This document shows, one piece after another, positions 11,708 through 20,983 of a stretch of DNA of 64,000 nt; the first letter of the stretch is position 1; every line of letters starts with the position of its first letter. The notes under the pieces are model-generated. The model was not told the DNA's origin. It worked only from the letters and a program-made list of their open reading frames with translations, and did no database searches. The position numbers were made by a program, and so were the translations under genes. The DNA comes from Karstenula rhodostoma CBS 690.94 (taxonomy: Eukaryota > Ascomycota > Dothideomycetes > Pleosporales > Didymosphaeriaceae), in the NCBI GenBank assembly GCA_010093485.1, contig MU001500.1, positions 1,339,908-1,403,907 on the forward strand, read 5' to 3'.

Positions 11708-12278
11708 TTCGACGGTGCAGGTCTGGGATTAAGGGAGAGTGTGTGGGACGGGTCGTGTGGGAGGGGCGCGCGCGCAGATTTTCAAGAGTTGCTCGGGTTG
11801 TCGTCGTCAGGCTGTTGCGCTGGGGTGTTAGGCACATCGTGGTGGGGCAGCTTTCATCGGCCCGTTCTTTGTTCCGCGGCCAATTTCTTTCTTTCCTGCA
11901 TCTCGGCTCAAGCCCCGTCAATCCTCAATCCTCAATCCTCAACCCTCAACCATTTGAACGCCTTGTGGTCACCGCTAATAGCTTGGTCGCATGCGGATCA
12001 CAGTTCAAGTCGATTCCAAAATATAGTGTAAGTCAACGTCCACACCGCACGCGCCCTCCTATGATGATAAACCATTCTATAACTTCTGAGTTTTCGATGA
12101 AGTTTCAAACAAGCATGTCAAGCTCAACAATCTGAGACGATTTCCCTTCAACACTTGTATTTCGATGCTATGCGAACTTCCGCTGATAGCATATAGAACA
12201 GTGCTCACGCAAAGCCCTACCTGAGGCTGCTACGCAACCGCGTCTACCTTCGCCTTCTATTTAATCCCGTACTTGTCA
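11708..12278. other. Intergenic region with heptamer tandem repeat
   Basis: This holds the NTF2 promoter (reading leftward) and the 3' flank of the reductase gene. A period-7 direct repeat of the type tcaatcc runs through about 11918-11952 in roughly five imperfect units. Nothing else supports a gene. Confidence 0.5.
11918..11952 (+). repeat. Heptanucleotide tandem repeat (tcaatcc)
   Basis: Five consecutive 7-bp units are visible, three of tcaatcc followed by two degenerate tcaaccc/tcaacca units, about 210 bp upstream of the NTF2 start codon. It looks like a simple minisatellite; no function is implied. Confidence 0.8.
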
Positions 12279-13411
12279 TCATAGACCCTTTGCCTGGAAC
12301 GACTTGACCGTATCAACGATGCTCTCCTCGAACGTCTTATACTTCAATCCAAGTACTTGGACACTGCGCTCGTTGTCGAAGGAGAAATAATTCTTGATTC
12401 CCCCCTCGGGATAATCACCTCCTGGCGTGGATTCGGTAGGTAGGTCCCTGAACTGCGGGAAGTGCTTCTTAACGATCTGCCCAATCTCCTTGTTTGAGAA
12501 GTGGCCGGCCAAAGTGAAGAAACGCTTGTTGGCTGCCTCTTCCTTCTCCGCCGCTGCGACGTGAGCCTCAGCGACGTCTCGTACATCGACCCACATATGC
12601 ACACCGGTAGCTGCAATTTCGTCTTTCCACTTGCCTTGTACGGCTGCTAAAATACGCTGGTTCGATGTGTTGAGGCTGTCCAAACTATCGAGAGCGTGAA
12701 TCTGTCCCATTGTGTTAGTGACTGTGCATGACGTGCAACGTAGACTGTCACTTACGATTGGCCCGAAGACTAACGGCGGATTGACTGTTGCGATAGTGAA
12801 AGTGGGCTTTTCCTTCTCCAAGAATTCCCACGCTGCCTTCTCAGCAAAGGTTTTCGAGGCCCGGTATCCTGCCTGGGGGCTCTCTAGCGCCTCTTCGTGC
12901 GTTATAGGATTCCAGTCTTCCTCCGAGTAGACATGGCCTGGCCAATTGCCTTTGCCGGGATTGACAATGGCCGCAAAAGATGATGTTATCACCACACGCT
13001 TGACCGAAGGAGCTGACGTTTTGATCGACTTCAATATGCCCGTGGTGCCAATGACTGCAGGGTCAAGAAGGTCCTGGCTGGTCAGCTGCAAAGCTCACTT
13101 TCTTGCTGGCCTGCACTCACTTTCTGCACATCTGTTACATTAAAATGAAACGGGCTCGCTGTATGCAACACGGCCTCGAAGGGCGGGTCTGATACCACCG
13201 CCTTGTCGAAGGCGCCTTCCTGTGCAATATCTGGCACGATGGCGAAGCTCAGCTGGCCGCTGTCTACGGCGCTTTTATTGTCGGCCTCGATCTTGTCGGC
13301 CTTCTCCTGTGTGCGCACCGTAGTAACAACAGAATGTCCTCGCTTTAACAGCACATCCAAGGTATGGGCAGCGATGAAGCCGCTTCCGCCAGTGAGCAGG
13401 ACTCTGGTCAT
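12279..13411 (-). CDS. NAD(P)-dependent extended SDR reductase (GRE2/dihydroflavonol-reductase type)
   Basis: Three exons, 13411-13121, 13073-12756 and 12701-12279 (343 aa). The Rossmann motif TGGSGFIAAH lies at the N-terminus, followed by HTASPFHF, VVITSSFAAI (active-site Ser) and YRASKTFAEKAAWEF with the catalytic Y-x3-K. The later WVDVRDVAEAHVAA segment is typical of the ketoreductase/aldehyde-reductase branch that includes yeast GRE2 and plant dihydroflavonol reductases. It probably reduces an aldehyde or ketone in the cytosol; substrate unknown. For intron 1 two acceptors are possible: a 35-bp intron (ending 13086) or a 47-bp intron (13120-13074); the longer one gives ..DVQKDLLDPAV, which matches the family better. 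Intron 2 (54 bp) is a multiple of three with no stop, so retention would add 18 residues. Confidence 0.9.
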
Positions 13412-14001
13412 GGTTGCGAATGTGAATGTTACAGACGGTATCGAGTGTAGAGAAGCAGAGCAGGAAACAGAGAAACTGACGACAGCGTGGACATGATGTC
13501 GCCATCCTTTATGTACTAGCTGCGGGGCAAGAGCAACCGAATCGACCTTCGGATATAGCTCCAACCTCCTTGATGCTTATCAAACACCTGTGACGAATCT
13601 CTGATGACGGTAGGATTTATCTCCGACATACTGCCTAGGTACCGGTATCGCTAGTTGTGGTATGTGTGTCTGTACCACCATGTCTTCCATCCGACGTTTC
13701 GGGTGGCGACTCATTTACGCAACAGAACCGCGCTTAGAGAGCTCAAGTATGTAGGCACGGGCAGCGCACCCTGACGTGCATGAGGGCTGTGCGAGTAAGA
13801 CGAATGACCACTGCTCCCCTAGACTAGCTGACATGCCAAATAGGAAGAATGTCAAGCTGAACATAGCTGCGCGGAGCTGCGGCGGGGCAATGTGGTGGAA
13901 GCGGTGGTGGGGCAAATGAGGGGCGAAAGGGTCTTCGCAACTCGGATTCGATCTCTTATCCCATACCCTCGTTATCATCAGTATCCAAGGCTCAATCCCA
14001 C
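13412..14001. promoter_or_regulatory. Intergenic interval between divergent reductase and MetE-like genes
   Basis: This 590 bp separates two start codons on opposite strands, so it must contain both promoters. Short ORFs in it have no recognisable domain. No specific binding site is claimed. Confidence 0.45.
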
Positions 14002-15400
14002 ATGTCTGCTGTTAAGAGGAACCCGCCCTTCAGGGCTGAACACGTCGGGTCGTTGCTTCGCCCGCAAGAGCTCGTGCAGAAGCGGTACGATGTCGCTGAT
14101 GGCAAAGCACCGGCATCGGAGCTAGTCCCGCTGGAAGACAAGCTCATCGAGGAAGTGATTAAGACGCAGAAGGATGCAGGACTCCACGTTGTGTCCAGTG
14201 GTGAATACACTAGGTATTTCATGCATTTCTCCTAGCGCGAAGACCAAACCCAGAAACTGACCAGCATGGTACCAGACACATGTTCTGGGGCACTTTCTTC
14301 GAAGAGCTCAATGGCATGAGGGAGCTGCAACTCGGGGTGCTGAAGGGCTACGATGCGGATATGTTCCGGCCGTATGCACCTGACGTCAAATCGTTCTTCG
14401 AGTCGAAGGCAATTCCAAACCAGGTTACGGTATGCACGGGCAAGATTTCCCATCCTGGACATTCGAGCAACCAGCGCGAGGTCGACATTATGAAGAAGTT
14501 GGTGCCCGAAAGCGAATGGAAGAACATCAAGATCACGGTGATTTCCCCCTCGTGGTACCACTTCCGATACAAGACTGGACGAGCCTACCCGAAAGACGTG
14601 TATGCCAACGATGAGGAATACTTTGAGGATGTAGCGAAAGCATACCAGGAAGAGCTGAAGTTCTTGCACGGTCAGGGGATCAGGAACATACAAATCGATG
14701 ACCCGAACCTCGCCTACTTCTGCTCCGAGGCTATGTTGGAAGGCTGGGCAGCCGACAAGGGCAATGATAAGACCGCAGATGAGATGCTTGATGCATACGT
14801 CAAGTTCTACAACAAGTGCTTTGAGAGACCGGAGGACATGCATCTCGGTATTCATTTGTGCCGTGGAAACTACGTTGGCAGCCGCCACTTTTCCGAGGGC
14901 GCCTACGACAAGATTGCGAAGAAACTCTTCCAGGTAAATGGCGCATCTTCAATGAAGAGCTTCGTGTCTGACGTTCTGTAGGACCTCAACGTCGACACGT
15001 ACTATCTCGAATATGATACGCCGCGCGCCGGTGGCTTCGAGCCATTAGCACACCTGCCCAAGAACAGTACGTCAAGACGACCTCCCATGGGTTACAATCG
15101 AGTGGATCATGGGAAAGTGACTAAACTCGGACAGAGAATGCCGTCTTGGGTGTTGTAACCTCAAAATTTCCTGAGCTCGAAAACAAAGACGAGATGGTTG
15201 CTCGCGTGAACCAAGCAGCCGACTTCGTCGCGAAGGGCACCGGCCAATCCAAAGAAGATGCACTACAGCAACTTTGCGTCAGTCCGCAGTGCGGTTTTGC
15301 AAGCCACGCTGAAGGCAACGCGTTGGGATATGAAGACATGCGGAAGAAGCTACAGCTCGTCCGGAGCATCGCGGATACACTCTGGCCCGGACAACAGTAA
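14002..15400 (+). CDS. MetE C-terminal-domain (cobalamin-independent methionine synthase-like) protein
   Basis: Four exons, 14002-14213, 14276-14933, 14982-15066, 15135-15400 (406 aa). The protein starts PPFRAEHVGSLLRP, the usual opening of stand-alone MetE/UROD-fold methyltransferase-like proteins (PF01717). A zinc-thiolate set is visible in the right order: His264 and Cys266 in HLCRGN, Glu300 in LEYDTP, and Cys371 in CVSPQCGF, corresponding to the H-x-C, E, C ligands of methionine synthase. IQIDDPNLAYF supplies a conserved acidic pair. It lacks the long N-terminal half of full-length Met6/MetE (about 760 aa), so it is probably not the main methionine synthase; a role in moving a methyl or sulphur-linked group between small thiols is inference. 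Confidence 0.88.
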
Positions 15401-15592
15401 TTCATGGAACGCATGTCAGGAGAATTGGGACATTTCCATATGAGAGATGAAGTGGCCTGAACGCCCTGGAGCCGAGAAGTCCAGAGGCTTCATGTTTAAA
15501 GCTTAACCTACTACGCAGAGAGGAAGATAGCTTTGATCTCAACATCAAACACTAAACGAAGATAGTGTAACCATGCACAAGCAAACAAAAGT

Positions 15593-17284
15593 TCACTTTC
15601 CAACGTCCCGCTCCTCCTTCATCAGCGCGAACCAATCAATCATCGTTCGACCCTCATTGACCACCATAGGATACTCTTCTTTCAAGCCCCTAGCCTTTAT
15701 GTTCTGCAAGGTCAAATGCTCGTTGGTCACGGTGACTCCATCACAGTCATCACCGTGCACGCTGCATTTCAAGACGCTACCTCCGGTCTTTTTGGTTTCC
15801 TCTTCGTTGCTTTCTTTGTTGTGGTCGTTGAACGCTGCGTTCAGGGCAAGACTGGCAGCTTTCATACTGTCTGAGCGGGCGCGACCAATCCGACTCGCAG
15901 TCTTCTGTCGTGCCTGAACTAGGTCGAGCATCGATGGACCGGGGAGATCCTTGTGAATGGAAGCGCTGCGGGACGAGACATCTACGATGGTGAGCACCTA
16001 ATTTGCTGAAACCCGAATGAGCTTGCTTACTTGAGACAACCTTGGGCTTGCTACCTGCAAGGAAGAGACCACTCGAAACTCGCGAGAGGGGGCGAGACGG
16101 CGGGCGAGGGAGCGTATTGTTGAGTTCAGCCAGGGAGTTACCGCTTGTAACACGAGAAATAGGACGCGACTGCGACTGAGGGAGTATGTTATTGAGTTCT
16201 GCCAGTGAGATACTGCTCGTAACTCGGGAAACAGGACGAGACGGCTGCTGATTGCGTACGTTGTTCAAGCTGCTAAGGTATGAATTGACCGCGTGTGGGT
16301 TCAGAAGTTCTACGCTTGTCAGCCACTCTAGCCCATAGCTTTCCTATAATTCGCTGACTCACCCGGGTGTTTCTCCTGTAGTGCGAGAAGTCCCTCGATA
16401 ACGGGTCCCTGCTCCAACAACGTCTGCATCCGAGAGGTAGACGCCACGGTACCGAATGGAGCTGGCGACAACGCGTGTGATGCCCAAGGCTTCGGCGTGT
16501 TCGCTCTCGATTGTGTCGGCGTTCCTCGGTGAGAGCCAGGTGCGGACTGAGCCAGAAACATAGCACGATCATTGTAATGGCCCTTCGCTTCGTTCTTAGT
16601 GACCTCAAGGTGGAAGCGGCCCTGCGACCATTCCACAGACTCATCACTTTGTGTGGCTACGTGCGGTTAGTATAGATCGACATATGTGACATGCGCGCTT
16701 GTCACTGGCCTACGCCTTCAAGTGCACGCCAACTTTCTCTCCACCTTCTACTCACGATTTACTCCATAATCTGACTGCTTCAAGCCTTGGATCCCGTCTG
16801 TCCGGGCTCCAAACGCGCCAGTGCCAGCATCTTCTTTCTTCTCTTTCTCTTGGTCCTCCCAGGTATGCACCATGCTCCGGTGCAGTGCGGCAACTTCAGG
16901 CTCATAGCGAACGCCAGGCACACCGCCTGGGCGGAACGGCGGCGCGGTGTCGACAGTCGTACCGACGATGTGGATGCCTTTTTTGGTCGCAAACGGAATT
17001 GGCTCCACAGGAACCCCGACTGTCGAGTACATGTAATGTCCGCGGTACCAGTAGGCGATTCCGGTCTCGATCGGGTGGATGCCGTAGAATCCGGAGATGT
17101 TTACTTCCATGCCTTTGGCCTTTTTGGCGCCAGAAGGAAGGCTCTTGGCCATGATGTAGACCTTGCGGGCACTCGGGGTTGGGGTTGGGGCAGGCGATGG
17201 GGCAGGGGTTGGGGACGATATGACTATCGTAGGCCCCGACGTGGGAATGTACTTACGCAGTCGAAACCCATCATGGGACTCCAT
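15593..17284 (-). CDS. Protein of unknown function with SRPxSRVxS repeats
   Basis: Four exons join in one frame: 17284-16756, 16656-16363, 16309-16031, 15981-15593 (496 aa from the ATG at 17284; the open frame extends further upstream without a clear ATG). I do not recognise a family. An ordered-looking N-terminal region (GMEVNISGFYGIHPIETGIAY, then YWYRGHYMYSTVGVPVEP, aromatic-rich) follows a Pro/Ala/Thr linker; the middle is hydrophilic. From about residue 293 there are three tandem copies of a ~23-residue unit: PSRPVSRVTSSISLAELNN, then SRPISRVTSGNSLAELNN, then SRPLSRVSSGLFLAG. The C-terminus (GLKEEYPMVVNEGRTMIDWF) looks folded. Repeats rich in R-x-x-S suggest phosphorylation sites. Probably a real gene because all junctions keep frame. 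Confidence 0.7.
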
Positions 17285-18096
17285 CGTGACCGTGCTTAGT
17301 GGCTGTGAGAGGCGGCGGCCAGGTTGAAAAGGTTTCGACAAACGAAAGAGCTTGGCACCTGCCCGTCAAGTTGCTGAGGTAATGAGGTGAAGGACGCCGA
17401 CAGGCTCTGTCACGTACGGCTCAAACATGCCCTTCACCCAGCAAGTTGGCCTCGCATATATCGACAGCTTGTGTGTACTTTGGAGCTAAAGTGTCAGTCA
17501 AAATTGATTCATATGTGTTGCTCCAGCACCTAGATACTATATCAAGTATCCATATGATGGCAGAATAGAACAGCTGCCACCCCCAAGATCATGACCCAAC
17601 TATCGAGCATGTGCTGTTTTCAAGTGTTTTTCTAGGGCCAGCTCTGCCAGCCAACACATCTCAACACATCTATCAAATTGGACAAGATTGGATTGTACTA
17701 CATACTCGATGTATATATTGTAGAGATTCACTATGAGGTAGGGTGGCTCAATGAAGTAGGGGGGACAAAAAGGTGTTGTGCTTTGCCAATGCGCAAAGGG
17801 ACCAAAAAAGCGGCTAACCTCGATGTATATATCACATAAACAATGCATCTGTCGATATTTCTCTGAGCTTAAAAATGATTTGAAGCGCTTCGCCACCGAC
17901 TCGCTTCAACCAGAATACCCTAGGCGGCTAAAGAGACGTGTTGATCTGTTTCTGTGCAAACGAAGTCGATGCGAAAGGACCATCATGCAGAAGCTCACTC
18001 GAGACACAGGTATTAGGTAATTTGTATACATTCATGGTATCAAAACATAGCTCCACTAAGTTTCCTCCCCATGGATCAACTCTCTACCTATCGCTT
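17285..18096. other. Intergenic region carrying a ~100-bp dispersed element
   Basis: Between two minus-strand genes; includes the promoter of the repeat-containing protein and the 3' flank of the CHZ-like gene. A short inserted element with flanking direct repeats occupies 17705-17832 (separate entry). The 98-codon antisense frame at 17600-17896 merely reads through this element and is not taken as a gene. Confidence 0.55.
17705..17832 (+). mobile_element. Short dispersed element (~100 bp), unmutated copy, with 14-bp direct repeats
   Basis: The 14-mer ctcgatgtatatat occurs at 17705-17718 and again at 17819-17832, enclosing a 100-bp body that contains gagattcactatgaggtag and a purine-rich run (gtaggggggacaaaaagg). 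The same body, with C-to-T and G-to-A changes, recurs at 47281-47381 (flanked by an 18-bp near-perfect direct repeat) and about 47899-47990, and a partial inverted copy at 42367-42408. Perfect flanking repeats of different sequence at each site look like target-site duplications. No internal ORF and no clear RNA polymerase III boxes were seen; a SINE- or MITE-like non-autonomous element is the best guess. Confidence 0.65.
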
Positions 18097-18445
18097 CTAC
18101 TGGCGGCCAGAAGATGTGCCGTCCTCGGGGCCAGGAAGACCTTCGTCATCCTCAGGCTCGGCATAAGTACCGCCCTGCTTTGTAGCACCGCGAGTGCGGC
18201 TGTCGATTATGTTGAAACTGTCGATGGCGTCTTTCTCATCACGCTCTGTATTTCGTAAGCGTATGTCAACGTATACATATATAGATATACCTACCGAGCT
18301 GTTCATCTGAGTCGGCGTTCCCAAAACCGTACGGGTCCTCTACGGGAGCTTCGTCGCGCTGGACAGGAATTGTGCTCTGGCCGGTACGGCTGGCGTAGTC
18401 ATTGTCGCTGGCATCACCGGCGGGCATCTGCTCGTTCGAAGACAT
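18097..18445 (-). CDS. Small acidic protein with CHZ-type histone chaperone motif
   Basis: Two exons, 18445-18295 and 18245-18097 (99 aa). The protein is short, acidic and disordered. After the intron, ERDEKDAIDSFNIIDSRTRG matches the core of the CHZ domain (PF09649), where an I-D-x-x-N-I-I-x-x-R-T-R-G segment contacts the H2A.Z-H2B dimer; this is followed by an acidic PEDDEGLPGPED tail. Yeast Chz1 delivers H2A.Z-H2B to the SWR1 complex; whether this very short fungal version does the same is unproven. The start MSSNEQMPAGDASDN is the first in-frame ATG of the exon. Confidence 0.72.
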
Positions 18446-19636
18446 GTTTGGAAGAGTGCGTGGGAATTGTGTATGCAGGAATGCGAGAAATATTGCGAAT
18501 TGTTGTTTGTTGCTAAGATTTGGTTGATGATTTAGAAGGCAATCAGTAGCAACTGCAAAGTTACTTATGTCCATGCTGATAGACCACCGTCCGTCACGGA
18601 GATAGTGCTGTATCAAAGCCACCGACGGCGCAATGCAATAGAGAAGCGTCGATGTCCGCGAGCCTTCCATGATCATGACAACATAATACCATGGAAGCTT
18701 CGGCAGATATGGCACGCTATGCTAAACACGGGGTAGCACTGCCAAAAAGGGACAGGTTCGCGTGCGAGAGGCAGATGGCTGGGACAGTTTCAATAAAGAA
18801 ACCTAGGTACGCTTAGTAGCATGATCGTCTTGCCGTCCATACTTATTTATGGGTGAGACTAGTTGGCACGTCAGAGCCGTTGCTGATGGATCTCGATAGC
18901 ATCTTGGTTCGCAGCAATGTCAGACAAGGCAGCAACCACTATTGTGCAATGCACAGCCAAATGACCTGGGACATACCAGACGTCGTCATGCTTTCGCAAA
19001 AAGGGTCCAATAGCAAACCGGCAATGGGACGCTGAAGGGACGGAACATTCGACGACTCTACCAGGTACAAGCCAGCCTCGATCCACCTAATATCTCTTGT
19101 CACCCCGGCGACTGTTTCTCCAAGGCTTAGTAGACGTCAATGAAGGCCCAGCTTCGCCTAGCGCCAGGCACAGGGTGCAGATCTGCCGAAGATCGATTTT
19201 TCAGATTCGCTAATCTGATGGCTGGGATCGCATTCCGATGATGTCGATGTGAATATGAGACTGACGCGCTAACGCGAAAAAATCGTGACGCGTCTTTCAG
19301 CCGAATAGGGTAAGCTCGAAACGAGGGAAAAGACGACAATGACAAGTAACCGGAGTAAAAGTAGGCAGTAAACATGACGCGAGTTGTTACAAGACTGACT
19401 TTGACTGAGCTACGGGGCACATGAAATGCTCTAAACAACCACCATGAACGACCCATACGCGTGGGTATCTATAATACACGCAAGTAGACGATCTACGTAT
19501 GACAGACTGGCTCATCCTGTCACGATTGCAACCATGGACACACTCCTGCAGTTACCCCCCTACCATCTGAAAAGATCCTTACATGGATCTGTAGCCAAGC
19601 TGACGAGCACTTAAAAACCAGGAATGGCCGAAACAA
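18446..19636. other. Intergenic region, no gene recognised
   Basis: This 1.2 kb contains the promoter of the CHZ-like gene and the 3' flank of the PARP-finger gene. The longest frame (109 codons, minus strand, 19127-19456) has no domain, no low-complexity signature of a real protein and no splice partner. Confidence 0.5.
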
Positions 19637-20712
19637 TCACTCCTCTTCGTAGTTGACGGCGGCCTTCTTCCTGCCACTCCTAGACTCTGTCAGCTAAAAT
19701 CAAACAGGGAGTCCAGCGCCACGGTACCTCTTCTGCGGGGCGGCCTTGTCGGCAGCAGCCTTCCTGCCCCGCTTGGCCTTGGGTGGCTCGGGCTCTTCGG
19801 CAGTGTCATCTTCATCGACATCCTCCTTGGGCACTGCCTTCCGACCACGCTTGCCCTTAGGAGGCTCGGGCTCTTCCGCATCGTCTTCCTCGACTTCTTT
19901 CTTCGGGGCTGCTTTCCTGCCGCGCTTGGGCTTGGGTGCCTCGACTTTCTCAGCAGCATCGTCCTCATCGTCCTCTTCCTTGGCGGCAGTCTTCTTGCCC
20001 TTGCCGCGCGCTTTCTTGGGAGCAGGAGCTTCGTCGTCGTCGTCCCCCTTGTTAGCACGACCTCGCTTTGCCTTGGGCTTGGGAGCGTCTTCGTCGTCCT
20101 GCACGTTCGCTTAGCTTCGAGCAGAAGCATACTATCTTGAGTTCCTTACCTCAGCGTCTTTCTTGGCCTTCTTCTTCTTCTGAGCTGCGGTAAGACGGAA
20201 GCCCTTTTGACCAGGGCGGTTGCACTCGATATCCTGTAAAGATTGAGCGATGTAATAATGCGAGATGATCGCTTCACTTACGCCTTTCCAATCCTCATCG
20301 GGAACGTGTCCGTTCTGCAGAGCGAAGTCAACCTTCTCTTGCAACTCTGCGGGAAGCTCCTCATAGCCATCGACCATGTCCGTGTCGCCTCCACTCTCCT
20401 CGACGAGGTTGGCAACCTGCGCCGGCGTCACGCATCCCCTGGCCACGTTAGAGCTACCGACATGTGTTAGATTCATGCACGACCTACCAATGCTTGTATG
20501 CCCAGCTGGTGTGATCCTGGATGGTGACCTGTGTGGCAAAGCGAAGCTCGCCCTTCTGAATCTTCACACCTGCGTTCTTGCACTCGGTATTCTTGCAACT
20601 AGCGCGAGCATTCTTGGATTCCTCTGCGTGAAGTCAGATCAGACTCTGCAAGAGTTCATCGTCACGAGATTCGCAATGCACGCGTAGTTGACTTACCCAC
20701 GCGGTACGGCAT
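19637..20712 (-). CDS. PARP-type zinc finger protein with AT-hook-like KRGRK repeats
   Basis: Six exons: 20712-20697, 20623-20488, 20438-20282, 20233-20150, 20098-19728, 19679-19637 (268 aa). The N-terminal ~110 residues form a zf-PARP domain (PF00645): MPYRVEESKNARASCKNTEC carries Cys15 and Cys20, GELRFATQV follows, and KHWGC supplies His50 and Cys53; then DGYEELPAELQEKV and DEDWKG close the domain. Such fingers bind DNA ends or nicks. There is no ADP-ribosyltransferase domain. The C-terminal half is acidic/basic low complexity with three near-identical units of the form PKxKRGRKA separated by acidic blocks, resembling degenerate AT hooks (RGRK in place of RGRP). A nuclear DNA-binding or damage-sensing role is likely. 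Confidence 0.87.
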
Positions 20713-20983
20713 GATTAGAAGCGCGTCTGCTACGCTGCGTGATGAAGATGACTGGCGGGGTTGATGCGCGTTACGGAGGGAGAGAGAGAGAGTGAACAGC
20801 GAGCAGGCGGTACTGTGAGACGCGATTTGTGCGCAGGGTTGAACGGGCGGCATGCGTTGGTTGGGGAAGCTGCTATGCAGCTTGCGCTCGGGCCCTACGC
20901 GTCGCAAACACGGTGGACGTCATGCATCTGAAAAAGTTTGGCGACACTGCGCAGACAAGTCCACCGCAGGCCAGCGTGCATCA
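20713..20983. promoter_or_regulatory. Bidirectional promoter interval (PARP-finger gene / large mitochondrial-type gene)
   Basis: The two proposed start codons on opposite strands are 271 bp apart. A GAGA-like purine run (gagagagaga) sits at about 20780. An in-frame upstream ATG of the rightward gene at 20852 would lie within this interval. Shared regulation is inferred from arrangement. Confidence 0.45.

Noticed and set aside
13086..13120. 35-bp intron in the reductase gene
   Set aside because: Too short for a fungal intron; the next acceptor (47 bp) keeps the same frame and gives the conserved KDLLDPAV joint.
17600..17896. 98-codon minus-strand frame over the short dispersed element
   Set aside because: It depends on the repeat sequence itself and recurs only as broken text in the other copies.
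20852..20983. Upstream ATG extending the large mitochondrial-type protein by 44 residues
   Set aside because: The extension does not look like a targeting peptide and would consume much of the 271-bp divergent promoter; the ATG at 20984 fits better.
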